Shown here: in pieces, positions 52,549-62,400 of the stretch | Layout of the letters: each line of letters starts with the position of its first letter | How positions within the stretch are numbered: the first letter of the stretch is position 1 | Program-made: the position numbers and the translations under genes | Notes under the pieces: generated by a model | Told to the model about the DNA's origin: nothing | What the model saw: only the letters and a program-made list of their open reading frames with translations | Database searches by the model: none | NCBI GenBank assembly: GCA_028714075.1 | Contig: JAQTMZ010000006.1 | Location: 154,833-218,832 of the forward strand | DNA: 64,000 bases | Source of the DNA: Gallionella sp. | Lineage (GTDB): Bacteria > Pseudomonadota > Gammaproteobacteria > Burkholderiales > Gallionellaceae | Reading direction: 5' to 3'

Positions 52549-55500
52549 TCAACTTAACTCCGACATGACTTTATCTTTGATCTTTTCAAAAGGCCCCATG
52601 GCGACCATGGAACCGCGATGCATCAGAATTACGCTATCCGCCAGACGCATGTGCGCCGGGCGGTGAGAAACGATAATCACTGTGGAGCGCCCGCGCAACC
52701 ATTCGATACAACGCACTAACGCCTCTTCCCCGTACCGATCCATGCCGGTGCCCGGCTCGTCGAGCAACACGATGTCGGCCGGCTTGAGCATGGCGCGTGC
52801 GAGAGAAAGGCGCTGGCGAAAACCATGCGGCTGCTGTGACGAACGGCTGCCAGAAATGCGCGTATTGAATCCCTGTGGAAGCGCCGCGATATCCTCGGTA
52901 AGCCCGGCCATTTCCACAGCCCAATTCATCTCCGCATCGGATGCGGTCGGATGCGCCAAGCGCAGGTTTTGCGCCACAGTGCCGTAAAATAATTCGCATT
53001 GCTGCGGCATATAGCTGATTCTGGCGCGCAGATCGGCGGCGGTAAGCTGGCGTATATCCACATTATTGATACGGATAGTTCCGGCTTGTGGGATATAAAT
53101 GCGCTCCACCAGTTTGAGCAGGGTGGACTTGCCCGAGCCATTACCCCCGGCGATCACAATAACCTGTCCCGGCGCCACCTGAAATGACACACCCAGCAGA
53201 ACCGGATCGGCATCATTGGCGTAACGGAAAGAAACCCGCGCAAAACTGAGCGCTCCGCCCATAGTAGTGCCGATGGTTTGAAACACCCCGACTTCCGATT
53301 CACCCCGGATGCGCATCAGGTTCTCTACCTGACGGATATTGGAACGAATATGCACCACAGAGGTTGCCGCCAAGAATATATTCTGCATCGGGCCAGTGAC
53401 GCGCCACAGGATCATCATGGTCGCCATCATGGTGCCGCCGCTGATATCGCCGCGTATCGTGAGATAAGCGGACAGCGCCAACGCCATAAGGCCGGTAGCC
53501 GACCCCAGTATCTGCGCCATGCTGTTGATGCGGGCATGCAATTGATTATTTTTAAAATTGGCCATGACCGATTTACCGCTCAATTCCCGGAACCGGCTTA
53601 CCCAGGACTTATCCGCGCCCACCGAGCGAATCGAATGCATATCGGTCAAAGCTTCGCTCAAAAATTCCCAGCGTGCTGTGGCCATCATTCCGGATTTCGC
53701 CACCGATATTTCGCCAGATTTCCGCGTAAAAAACCACAGCAAGAAAAAAAATAGCGACGACGCCAACATCACCAGCAATACCCAGGGGTTGATAACGGCA
53801 ATGGCCAGCAACAACACCAGTGCCGATGGCACTTCTGTAACCAACAATGCAGCCGGCCCCAGAAAAAAATCGCGCAAACTCTCCAGGTTTTTAAACCGCC
53901 CCACCTGATTGCTGACCGTCACCCCGTCGGTAGAAGATGTCGGCAGGTTGATGATGCGTTGGAACAGGGTATTTCCCAGAATATATTCAAAACGACCGCC
54001 GACAAAAGCCATGATCTGGCTCTTGAGATTGCGCAACAAACCGTCGACAACAATTGCGATAACCACCCCGACCATCAGGAAAGAGCCCATAACAATATCG
54101 CCGGTCGGCAACACTAGATCGTAGATCGCCCTCACAAATAAAGGCGCTGCCAAGGCAAGCAATGCCCCCGCCACCGTAAGGACAAACGCCAGAAAAATGT
54201 GGCTGCGGAAGCGCAACAATAACGTGCCGAGCCAGCTTGATTCGGAGCGGCGCAACTTGGTCGGAGCATCCGCTTTCTGGAACAGGTAGATTTCCCCCAT
54301 CTCGGCGGTAGGCTCTATTTCGGTTTCGGCGCGCAAGATGCTGTCAAACACCCATAAATTCCCGTTGGGCAACCGTTTCAGGATCACCATCGCCGCCTTG
54401 CCGGGCGGCACAAACAGGCAGGGCATCAAACGATAATCCAAATGCGCCAGATGGCCGTCAAGGTGTTTGGGGAAAAGCTCCAGACTGGCCATGATCGAGC
54501 ACAGCACGGTAATATCCATGCGTTTCACCAAATGCGGCATGGCATCGGCCAGTTCTCTGGGCTGCCCCTGCCATTCAACCGCATGCAAAAGCGGCAGCAA
54601 ACATATCGACAAATCAGATTCCTCATCGAATTGGCGATGGATGACAGCGGAAAGATCTTCGGCAGATTCGGGGCGTTCCGGCAAGTTAAAAATATCGGCC
54701 TGAGCCGAGGCGGCGACCGCCGCATCGGAACGGGTTTCGACAACACCTTCATGCAACCGCCCATCGACCAAAGAATAGGTTTTATCGGCCAGATTGAGCA
54801 GCGAAGGACGGTGTGTCACCAGCACCACGCTGCAGGTTCCTTTCAGCTCCGCCAAATAGTCGCGCAACAACTGGTCCAGGCGCATATCTAGGGAAATATT
54901 GGCTTCGTCAAACAGGATGACACTGGGCTTGCGCACCAGCGCCCTGATGATGGCGATAACCTGGCGCACCCCTGCCGGCAGGGTTTCCGCCACACCTTCG
55001 CCGACATTGGTTTCATACCCCAACTTCATGCCTGCCACGATTTGATCCAAGCCCAGCTTGCTTGAGATTCTCAGTGCTTCCTCGTTGAGGCTGGCATCGA
55101 ACATGGTCATATTTTCGAGAATATTGCCGGACACTATCGTGCCAGTTTGCGGCAACAGGGCTATTTCCTTATGGACACTACCCGTGGCAAAACTGTCCAA
55201 CGGCTGACCGTCTACCAGAATTTCGCCGGAAACAGGCTGCACCATGCCGTTCATCAACGACAACAGGCTTGTTTTACCGCTTCCACTTACCCCCAGAATA
55301 GCGATGCACTGCCCCGCCTCCAGCGTCAGGGAAAGATTGGAAAACAACTCCTCGCGCTCGTTGCCATTGCGGGAAGCACCGCCGTAAAGAGCGCTCTTGC
55401 CCAGGGATTGCGTGGAAACAGAATCGGCACCTTTAAACTTCAGCGTGACATTGCGCAACTCCAGTTGTTTTTTAACTGGCGGCATCGCCGGTTTTTTCTC

Positions 55501-56511
55501 GCCGTTATCGTAGGGCATACCGAACACCTGGTTAAGCCTGTCTTGCGCCGCAATAAAAGACTGGTAGCGCATCCACACCGACAGGCCTCGGCGCAACGGT
55601 TGCAGCGCGCGCACCGATAGCATCATGCATGCTGCCAGGCCACCGGGAGTCATTTTTCCGCTGATCACGAGCCACGAGCTGGCAAAAACCACAGCCACGA
55701 TCATGACCTGTGAAAACAACATGCCCATGTTCGCAGCCAACGCGTTGCCGCGTATCAGCGCCTCGCCCAACCCGGAATTAGTCTCCTGCAACCGCTCGTA
55801 GCGGCGCAGCATCAACGATTCCATCGTCAGGGTCTTCACCGAATAGATGCCGGACAACACCTCGGTCAAAAACCCTAGGCGGCGGTCATCCTGAATAATG
55901 CGTTGCTTGACCTGCTCGCGCATCCAGTTACCGAAGTAGTAAATCAGGTAAGAAAACAGCAGCAGCAGAAAAATCGGCACGGCGACCAGCCAGCCGCCGA
56001 TGATGTAGATCAATACCGCGAAGATCGCCACAAAAGGAAGATCGAATAACACCAGCAGCGCCTGGCCCGAATAAAATTCGGCTACCTTGGCCGTAGCCAG
56101 TATCCTCTCCTCGTGCATGCCCGGCTCATCTTGCTGGTAACGCTGCAACGGAACATGCATCAGCCGTTCGAGCGCGGCAACGCTGGTGTTATGCTCGAAA
56201 CGCGCACCCAGCCAACTGGTGACCTGCCCGTTGATCGAGCGTAAAACTTCCTCCATGATTAACGCGATGACTACCCCGATGACCAGAAAAGCCAGCGTCT
56301 CCAGAGACTGGTTTGCCACCACGCGATCCAGAATCTGAAGGATCGCGAGAGGCAGCGCCAGCGCCAGGACGTTGGACAATAAAGTGGAAAACCCCAGCCC
56401 CGGCAACACCCGGCGCAAATCGGACGAGCGGAACAACTGGCGCAATGCACTATCCCCCGGCCCTCCCCCGGTATGCGTATCCCGATCAAGCTTCGAATGC
56501 GTTTTTTCCAT
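52549..56511 (-). CDS. Fused double ABC exporter of a type I secretion system
   Basis: A 1320-residue protein with two complete half-transporters in one chain. Half 1: membrane region about 30-310, ATPase about 355-590 with Walker A GVSGSGKTS (near 407), LPAGVRQ in place of the LSGGQ signature, and VILFDEANISLD. Half 2: a C39-peptidase-like domain (about 620-745, no clear catalytic Cys/His), membrane region about 770-1040, ATPase with GGNGSGKST (near 1124), PHGFRQR signature and IVLLDEPGTGMD. Type I exporters normally are homodimers of one half. Both Walker sites look intact, but both signature motifs are divergent. Confidence 0.92.
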   Translation of the reverse strand: MEKTHSKLDRDTHTGGGPGDSALRQLFRSSDLRRVLPGLGFSTLLSNVLALALPLAILQILDRVVANQSLETLAFLVIGVVIALIMEEVLRSINGQVTSWLGARFEHNTSVAALERLMHVPLQRYQQDEPGMHEERILATAKVAEFYSGQALLVLFDLPFVAIFAVLIYIIGGWLVAVPIFLLLLFSYLIYYFGNWMREQVKQRIIQDDRRLGFLTEVLSGIYSVKTLTMESLMLRRYERLQETNSGLGEALIRGNALAANMGMLFSQVMIVAVVFASSWLVISGKMTPGGLAACMMLSVRALQPLRRGLSVWMRYQSFIAAQDRLNQVFGMPYDNGEKKPAMPPVKKQLELRNVTLKFKGADSVSTQSLGKSALYGGASRNGNEREELFSNLSLTLEAGQCIAILGVSGSGKTSLLSLMNGMVQPVSGEILVDGQPLDSFATGSVHKEIALLPQTGTIVSGNILENMTMFDASLNEEALRISSKLGLDQIVAGMKLGYETNVGEGVAETLPAGVRQVIAIIRALVRKPSVILFDEANISLDMRLDQLLRDYLAELKGTCSVVLVTHRPSLLNLADKTYSLVDGRLHEGVVETRSDAAVAASAQADIFNLPERPESAEDLSAVIHRQFDEESDLSICLLPLLHAVEWQGQPRELADAMPHLVKRMDITVLCSIMASLELFPKHLDGHLAHLDYRLMPCLFVPPGKAAMVILKRLPNGNLWVFDSILRAETEIEPTAEMGEIYLFQKADAPTKLRRSESSWLGTLLLRFRSHIFLAFVLTVAGALLALAAPLFVRAIYDLVLPTGDIVMGSFLMVGVVIAIVVDGLLRNLKSQIMAFVGGRFEYILGNTLFQRIINLPTSSTDGVTVSNQVGRFKNLESLRDFFLGPAALLVTEVPSALVLLLAIAVINPWVLLVMLASSLFFFLLWFFTRKSGEISVAKSGMMATARWEFLSEALTDMHSIRSVGADKSWVSRFRELSGKSVMANFKNNQLHARINSMAQILGSATGLMALALSAYLTIRGDISGGTMMATMMILWRVTGPMQNIFLAATSVVHIRSNIRQVENLMRIRGESEVGVFQTIGTTMGGALSFARVSFRYANDADPVLLGVSFQVAPGQVIVIAGGNGSGKSTLLKLVERIYIPQAGTIRINNVDIRQLTAADLRARISYMPQQCELFYGTVAQNLRLAHPTASDAEMNWAVEMAGLTEDIAALPQGFNTRISGSRSSQQPHGFRQRLSLARAMLKPADIVLLDEPGTGMDRYGEEALVRCIEWLRGRSTVIIVSHRPAHMRLADSVILMHRGSMVAMGPFEKIKDKVMSELS

Positions 56512-56560
56512 GCTATTTCGTAATCCTGTTAATCCTGAGCCGGACGATAACCAAATCCAT

Positions 56561-56585
56561 CGTTCCCATGCTCCGCGTGGGAACG
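56561..56585. repeat. REP-like palindrome (copy 3)
   Basis: CGTTCCCATGC-TC-CGCGTGGGAACG matches the palindromes at 31466 and 31537 and lies between the ABC gene and the response regulator gene. Confidence 0.75.
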
Positions 56586-56599
56586 ATTATTGAAAACTC

Positions 56600-57103
56600 T
56601 TAAAGCCACTTTTCGTCAGGCTGATCTTGCATGATGACCAGCGTTTGACCTGTGTCCACTTCCTGTAACTCCTGTTCCAGCGCTTTGCTGTGGCGCTTCA
56701 CTTCCTCGTGCAGCAACCGCACTTCCAGCATGTTGTGTACGCGTGCCAGCACCTCGCCCCGGTCGAATGGTTTGCTGATAAAGTCCTTCGCGCCGATATG
56801 CAGTGCGCGCAACTTGTAATCCGGATAGCTGGTAATCACGACCACCGGAAGATAATCATCCGGTTCAATTTCCTTGAGGCCCTCCAACACCTGAAATCCA
56901 TCCATGCCGGGCATCTCGATATCGAGCAGAATCAAGTTATAGCGATTTTTACGGTACAGATCGCAGACCTCCAGCGGGTTTGTCGTTGTCGTAATGGAGG
57001 CGTAACCAGCGTTTCTCAGTATGCGATCAAGTATATGGACATTAAATTCCTGATCGTCAACGATCAGGATGCTGGCGTTAAGAATATCGTTTTCTTTTAT
57101 CAT
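56600..57103 (-). CDS. Single-domain response regulator with coiled-coil tail
   Basis: 167 residues from ATG 57103, preceded by AGAAGGGCGGG. The receiver is complete (ILIVDDQEFNVHILDRIL; LILLDIEMPGMDGFQVLEG; DFISKPFDRGEVLARV), ending in a helical tail (EVRLLHEEVKRHSKALEQELQ). No output domain, so it works by binding a partner. It lies between the LuxR-type regulator and the exporter, on the same strand, and may belong to the secretion locus. Confidence 0.9.
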   Translation of the reverse strand: MIKENDILNASILIVDDQEFNVHILDRILRNAGYASITTTTNPLEVCDLYRKNRYNLILLDIEMPGMDGFQVLEGLKEIEPDDYLPVVVITSYPDYKLRALHIGAKDFISKPFDRGEVLARVHNMLEVRLLHEEVKRHSKALEQELQEVDTGQTLVIMQDQPDEKWL

Positions 57104-57132
57104 AGTACCCGCCCTTCTATCTGGAATTGGCA

Positions 57133-59409
57133 TCATTCCATAACCACATTGTCTATTGCCCGGCGCAGCAACGGATGGGTGAACGAAAGCCATCCATCCG
57201 CACTGCATGACAAAACCCCGGCCGCTACCGCACGCTCCATCTGCTGGCGCAAGGTCTCAATATTTTCGCCCAGAGCAGCGGCTACTTCTTCCAGATTTGC
57301 GCCAACGGCATTTTTGGCCACCTCGCGCAACAAATTGTGATCCAGATGCAGGCTATCGAGGCGGGCATTGATCGCCACCCGTAGCGGCAACGCCAGTTGC
57401 TCCGCTTCATGATGCCGCGCCAGTTCGACTGCAAACAACGGCACGCCGGCCGCCGCACTGGTAATCCGCTGAACCTTGCTCGCCCGCCCCTTGATTGCGC
57501 CTTTACCCAATGCGTTGCGCACCAACACCTGAATGGCTTGCGCGGACAGCCGCCGCAGGCTGATCGTTTCAGTTGTGTTCGCATCGGGCGGATGACCGGT
57601 GTTTTCGCGCCCCCCCCTGCGCCCCGAAAAAATAACCAGCTTCCCTTCTTTGATCGCATCTTCCCCGGCAGCAGACAGCAAAGCCTGCTGCTCTTTGGCT
57701 AACAAATGAAAGTCGTCGACCACAATGAGCTCCGGAAAGCGCCCTGGCTTGGCGCGCAGCGATACCGCGACCTGTTCTGCAGAACATTCTGCCCCACTGA
57801 CGGTATCGTAAAGACACTTGCCCAGCACTGACGGCAAGCTGCGGCAGAACGCCACCCTTCCCTCATGCTTGAGGCAAAGCTTTGCAATTGCATCGCATAG
57901 GCGGGTTTTGCCCATGCCCATCTCGCCTTCCACAAGAATTAATTTGCCCTTCCCTTTCTCGGCCCCGGTCAAGGCCGCATAAAGTTGTGCCAATTCTGCG
58001 TCCCGCCCAACCAGGTGATAAACCCGGCGCGATCCGGTCCAATGCAGTTTTTTAAGTTCCCGCAACAGCATGGTCGGCGACAACCCCTGCGCCCCCCCTA
58101 TGCCGAACAATTCGATCAGATCCAGAGCAGTTTGATCGAATACAAACTGCCCCGGAGGAACGTTATTCAGCAATTCGCGGGCAGAGGCGATAGCGGCGCT
58201 GGCAATCGCCTCTCCGGTCCAGCCGCCAAACCGTTTCATGCTCGCAAAGGCTATCCCTGCCGTCATGCAGCCGCGCAATTTTTCCGCAATCCCTGTTTCC
58301 GCCATCTGTACATCCATCGCCAGCAAGTCGTCATACACCGCACGGACGGTTTGCAGGGCAATCGCCAGATCATATTCGGTGACCCGCTGAATGCCGAAAA
58401 TAATGTCTCCTGCATTGCCGTTACGCGCCAGAAAAACGGCATCGTTGGCGGATGCCATAGCCGCCAGGCTGCCATACATAAGCTTCACTGCCGTATGGCT
58501 TGTATCTTGCGGCAGTGCAATACTCAGCACCACGCAGGGGCGGCATTCCAGCAAATCAGCCATCGGCAAGCTAGTACTACGGCTTTCCTGTTCATGAAAA
58601 ATTTCCATACCATGGGATACCGCCATGGCTCGGTTGCTGACATTCAATTTTTTGAAAATTGCGACAAGATGCTGCTTGACCGTGCCGAGGCCGATACCCA
58701 GCTCCCTTGCGACCTCCTTGTTTACCTTGCCCGCCTGCAACAGTTTGAGTATCTGGTGCTGGCGCTGGCTAAGCTCTGGCTGGTTTCGCATATTTATATT
58801 CATGGTTGAATCTCTCTTACTATCTTGCATGGAACCTTCTTTGCCCGTCATCGAAGGTGCATTCAGCCCGGATAATCCATTAGCCGTATTTACCCCGCCC
58901 TTGAGTTCTTTCAGTTGGGACGTCATTTTTCCAACTTGCTCTTTCAGGTGGTTACGTGAATCAAGTAATATTTTTTCACTTTCCTTGAGTTGCAATTCCA
59001 GAGCATGCCGCACCAGTGCATAACGCACCGTACGACCTAGAGCATCGTGATCGAATTGCCCCTTGACCAGATAATCCTGAGCACCGGCTTGTAAAGCGGC
59101 GGTGGCGAGAGCATTGTCGTCGCACCCCGTCAACACCACGATGGGCACACCGGGCAATGCGGCGCGCATCGTCTGCACCGTGGCGAGTCCTTCCGAATCA
59201 GGGAGAGACAGATCGAGCAACACAACAGCAGGCTTGTTGCTTCTGGCTGTGGTAATGCCTTCGGCCAGTGTTTTCGCCCATGTCACGAGTTCTTTATTGT
59301 CGGCGATGCCAAGTTTGGCGAGACGCGCATATGCCCGAATCAATCCGAAATCGCCGGGATTGTCCTCTACCACCAGGATCGATATAATTCGCTGTGAAGT
59401 TTCGCTCAT
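57133..59409 (-). CDS. REC-LuxR-cyclase-like-ATPase signalling protein
   Basis: A 758-residue soluble protein. A receiver domain (about 10-130: VVEDNPGDFGLI; VLLDLSLPDSEGL) is followed by a coiled coil, a LuxR helix-turn-helix in the middle (about 210-270: LSQRQHQILKLLQAGKVNKEVARELGIGLGTVKQHLVAIFKKLNVSNR), a region resembling degenerate adenylate or guanylate cyclase (about 285-430) and a STAND/AAA-type ATPase with VEGEMGMGKTRL (near 498) and ELIVVDDFHLL. In LAL/MalT proteins the helix-turn-helix is C-terminal; here it is central. It probably controls the secretion genes around it. Confidence 0.85.
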   Translation of the reverse strand: MSETSQRIISILVVEDNPGDFGLIRAYARLAKLGIADNKELVTWAKTLAEGITTARSNKPAVVLLDLSLPDSEGLATVQTMRAALPGVPIVVLTGCDDNALATAALQAGAQDYLVKGQFDHDALGRTVRYALVRHALELQLKESEKILLDSRNHLKEQVGKMTSQLKELKGGVNTANGLSGLNAPSMTGKEGSMQDSKRDSTMNINMRNQPELSQRQHQILKLLQAGKVNKEVARELGIGLGTVKQHLVAIFKKLNVSNRAMAVSHGMEIFHEQESRSTSLPMADLLECRPCVVLSIALPQDTSHTAVKLMYGSLAAMASANDAVFLARNGNAGDIIFGIQRVTEYDLAIALQTVRAVYDDLLAMDVQMAETGIAEKLRGCMTAGIAFASMKRFGGWTGEAIASAAIASARELLNNVPPGQFVFDQTALDLIELFGIGGAQGLSPTMLLRELKKLHWTGSRRVYHLVGRDAELAQLYAALTGAEKGKGKLILVEGEMGMGKTRLCDAIAKLCLKHEGRVAFCRSLPSVLGKCLYDTVSGAECSAEQVAVSLRAKPGRFPELIVVDDFHLLAKEQQALLSAAGEDAIKEGKLVIFSGRRGGRENTGHPPDANTTETISLRRLSAQAIQVLVRNALGKGAIKGRASKVQRITSAAAGVPLFAVELARHHEAEQLALPLRVAINARLDSLHLDHNLLREVAKNAVGANLEEVAAALGENIETLRQQMERAVAAGVLSCSADGWLSFTHPLLRRAIDNVVME

Positions 59410-59485
59410 ATGTTTTTCTCGTTAATGCCGCGCTATGTGCGCAGTCATGATATGTCCTTCGCGCCCCTCGTGGTTTAATCCCGTT

Positions 59486-62400
59486 TCAAGGTTGATCAGA
59501 GCCTTCTTTGTCAGTCGCTGAAGGCGTATCCAAGTCATCTTTCCCCGCAAGTGACCGCGACGATACGACGCCACAACGCTGCTGCCCGGCACGCAACATT
59601 GCGCAGAACTCTTCGGCCATTTGTTTTTCGGGAAATTTGGCAATAAACAACTGATACCGGGAAACGCCTTCTTCGCCCGCATCGCTCATCCGGTCTTGAC
59701 GGCGTGGATGAATCGTCCGGTTTTCCATCTGCTCAGGGAAACTGGCGCGCAAGTCACGCCATGCAGCGGTAACAGCATCACGGTCAAGCATGTCGGACAT
59801 TTCTACCAGCCAAAACTGCTGATCGGACCAGTCCACACCATCAAATTGCTTTTTGCCTGAAGTGGTTGCCGCAAGCGCTGCTTTGGCTGCTTGTTTAACC
59901 TCTGCCGCCGCTTGTTTTTCTGCTTGCACTTTAACTTTTTGTTCTGCTTTCGCGCGCACCGCTTCGGCTACCGCTTCGCGCCTGGCTTTCAGCTTGGTAA
60001 CTTTGGCTTCCGCTGCCGCTTGCGCGTCCGCCTCGGCTTTGACTTTCTTCTCCTCTTTCACGCGTGTCGCTTCTGCTCGGGATTTTTCTATGGCCTTGAT
60101 TTTCGCGGCCTTGCCCTCAGCTTCCAGTCTTGCTTTTTCTTCCGCTGCTGCCTGCTTTTCCACCTTGGCATGGGCTTGTCGCTCTGCCTTCAACCGCGCT
60201 GCTTCTGCCTCCGCTTCATGCTTGGCTTTCAGCTTCGCAGCTTTGGCTTCTGCTGCCGCTTGCGCGTCCGCCTCGGCTTTGGCTTTCCTCTCCGCTTTCA
60301 CGCGCACCGCTTCGACTTGGGCTTCTTCTTTGGCCTTAATTTTCGCGGCTTTAGCTTCCGCTTCTAATCTTGTTTGCTCTTCCGCTTTGATGCGTAATGA
60401 TTCGGCTTTTGTCTCCTCCCTCTCTTCCCGTATCTTCCATTCACCATCCATATCCCTGCGAACCAACAACAATTGCTTCCGCGATGTTTTTTTATAGCCG
60501 CCAACTTCAATTGTTTCTACAAAACGTGCCGTCGCCGCCAACTCGCTTTGCCGTTCAACCTTCAGGTTTTCTGTGTGTACTTTGATCGAGGATGCTTCGC
60601 CAATTCGGCTGCGACGTTTGGTTTCCCATGCCTCGCGGTCTTTTCCGTCTGCCGGGCGAAAGCCGATGTCATAGTGGGACAGGTAACCCTCCATGTTCTT
60701 TTCTGACCAGTCCTTCACCCAGCGCTCAACCAGTATTTCCGGTGAGCTGGCCGGTAGTTTCGCCGCTTCGGCTTCTGCAGGTTGTTTAGTTTCTGGTTGC
60801 TTGATTTCTGGTTGTTTAACTTCTGGTGCTGCTTGTTTTTCCACTTCTTGCCCGGCTTGCGCACGCACCGCTTCGGCTTCCGTTGCCCGCCCATCTTTAT
60901 CATTCTTGTCCGACGATACTGCGTCCTCCGTCTTGATTGCCACCCCAATCCCGGCGACAATATTTTCTGATTGCTCCAGAATCGATGGCGCAACAAAATC
61001 GCCCTTCCCCGCAAGCGATTGCGACGATACGACACCGCAACGTTGCTGTCCGGCACTTAACGCTGCGCAAAATTCTTCGGCCATTTGTTTGTCGGAAAAT
61101 GTTGCGATAAACAGCCGATACCAGGAAGCGCGCTCTTTGCCCGCAGCATTCACTTGCCCTTGCCGATGCGGAAGCAAAATCCGGCTCTCGATCAGTTGCC
61201 GGGAAAACCGGACGTGCAAATCCCGCCATGCAGGCAACACGGCACCACGGTCATACACTCCGGAAAGCTCCACCAGCCAATGGGTTGCGCCGCCACGCAA
61301 TGTATTACCGGCCCAGTCAACTCCTTCGGTCTGTGCATTGTTGTGCGATGCCGTATCAACCTTGGCGGCAATGCTTCCCGATTGGTTTTCTGGCTGGTTT
61401 TCCAGTTGATTTTGCGCCGCATCGTTTTCGGCTTTCGGCATCGCACCTGTCTCTGCCAAAACTGCACCATGATCGGCCTCGCCTGCCATCGGAGCAGGCC
61501 GCGTACCTTCTCCGGGCAGGGCATCACCGCCATGCACACCTCCGCCCAGTGCGCTGAACAAATTAATCAGGCCGCGGTAGCGCTCCATGCGGACGTTGTA
61601 CCAGTCATCCAGATTGCGCTGATAAGTACGTTGCGTATCCAGCACGGTCAGATAATCGACAGCCCCTGCCATAAATGCCTCCTGGCTAAAATTCCAGGCG
61701 CGTAACGACGAATCGGCGGCCACCCCCTGCGCTTCCAGACGCTTGCCCATAAAGCTGATTGCACTCAGCGAATCATCGACTTCGCGCACCGCGTCGTAGA
61801 TCACCCGCACATAAGTTTCCAGCAACTCCTCATGTATCGCTTGGGCAAACTCCACTTCCTTGGAGCGTTTTCCGCTATCGAATACGGTCACCGAAAGATT
61901 TGCAATCGTGCTCCAGAACAACGCTTGAGGCATGAATAATTTCGACAGGTACGTACTGCCGTACCCAATCTGTGCAGTCAGATCCAGAGGCGGCAACACC
62001 CGCGCGCGCGCCACGTCGATATCGGCATCTGCCGCCAACAGCCGCGCCTCCACCACGCGCACATCCGGCCTGCGCAACAGCAGTGCAGACGGCACACCGG
62101 GAAGCACCGCCGGAAATTTTGCCGAGTTCAATCCCTTATCGGAAAGCTTCAGTTCCACAGGTGCCGAGCCGAGCAGGGAAGCCAAACGGTTAAGCACTAC
62201 TTCGCGCTGCTGTTCGAGTACAGGAATGGTGGCCTTGGTCGAATAAACTGCCGCCTTCTGCTGCTCCATTTCCGTAATGGTGGCATCGCCCGCCTCCAGG
62301 CGCGCATTCACTGACACAAGCATCTCTTCCAGTGATTTTTCGGTATCGCGCGCAACCCTCAAACGGTCGTTGAGCGACAGGTATTCCATGTAATTGGCGG

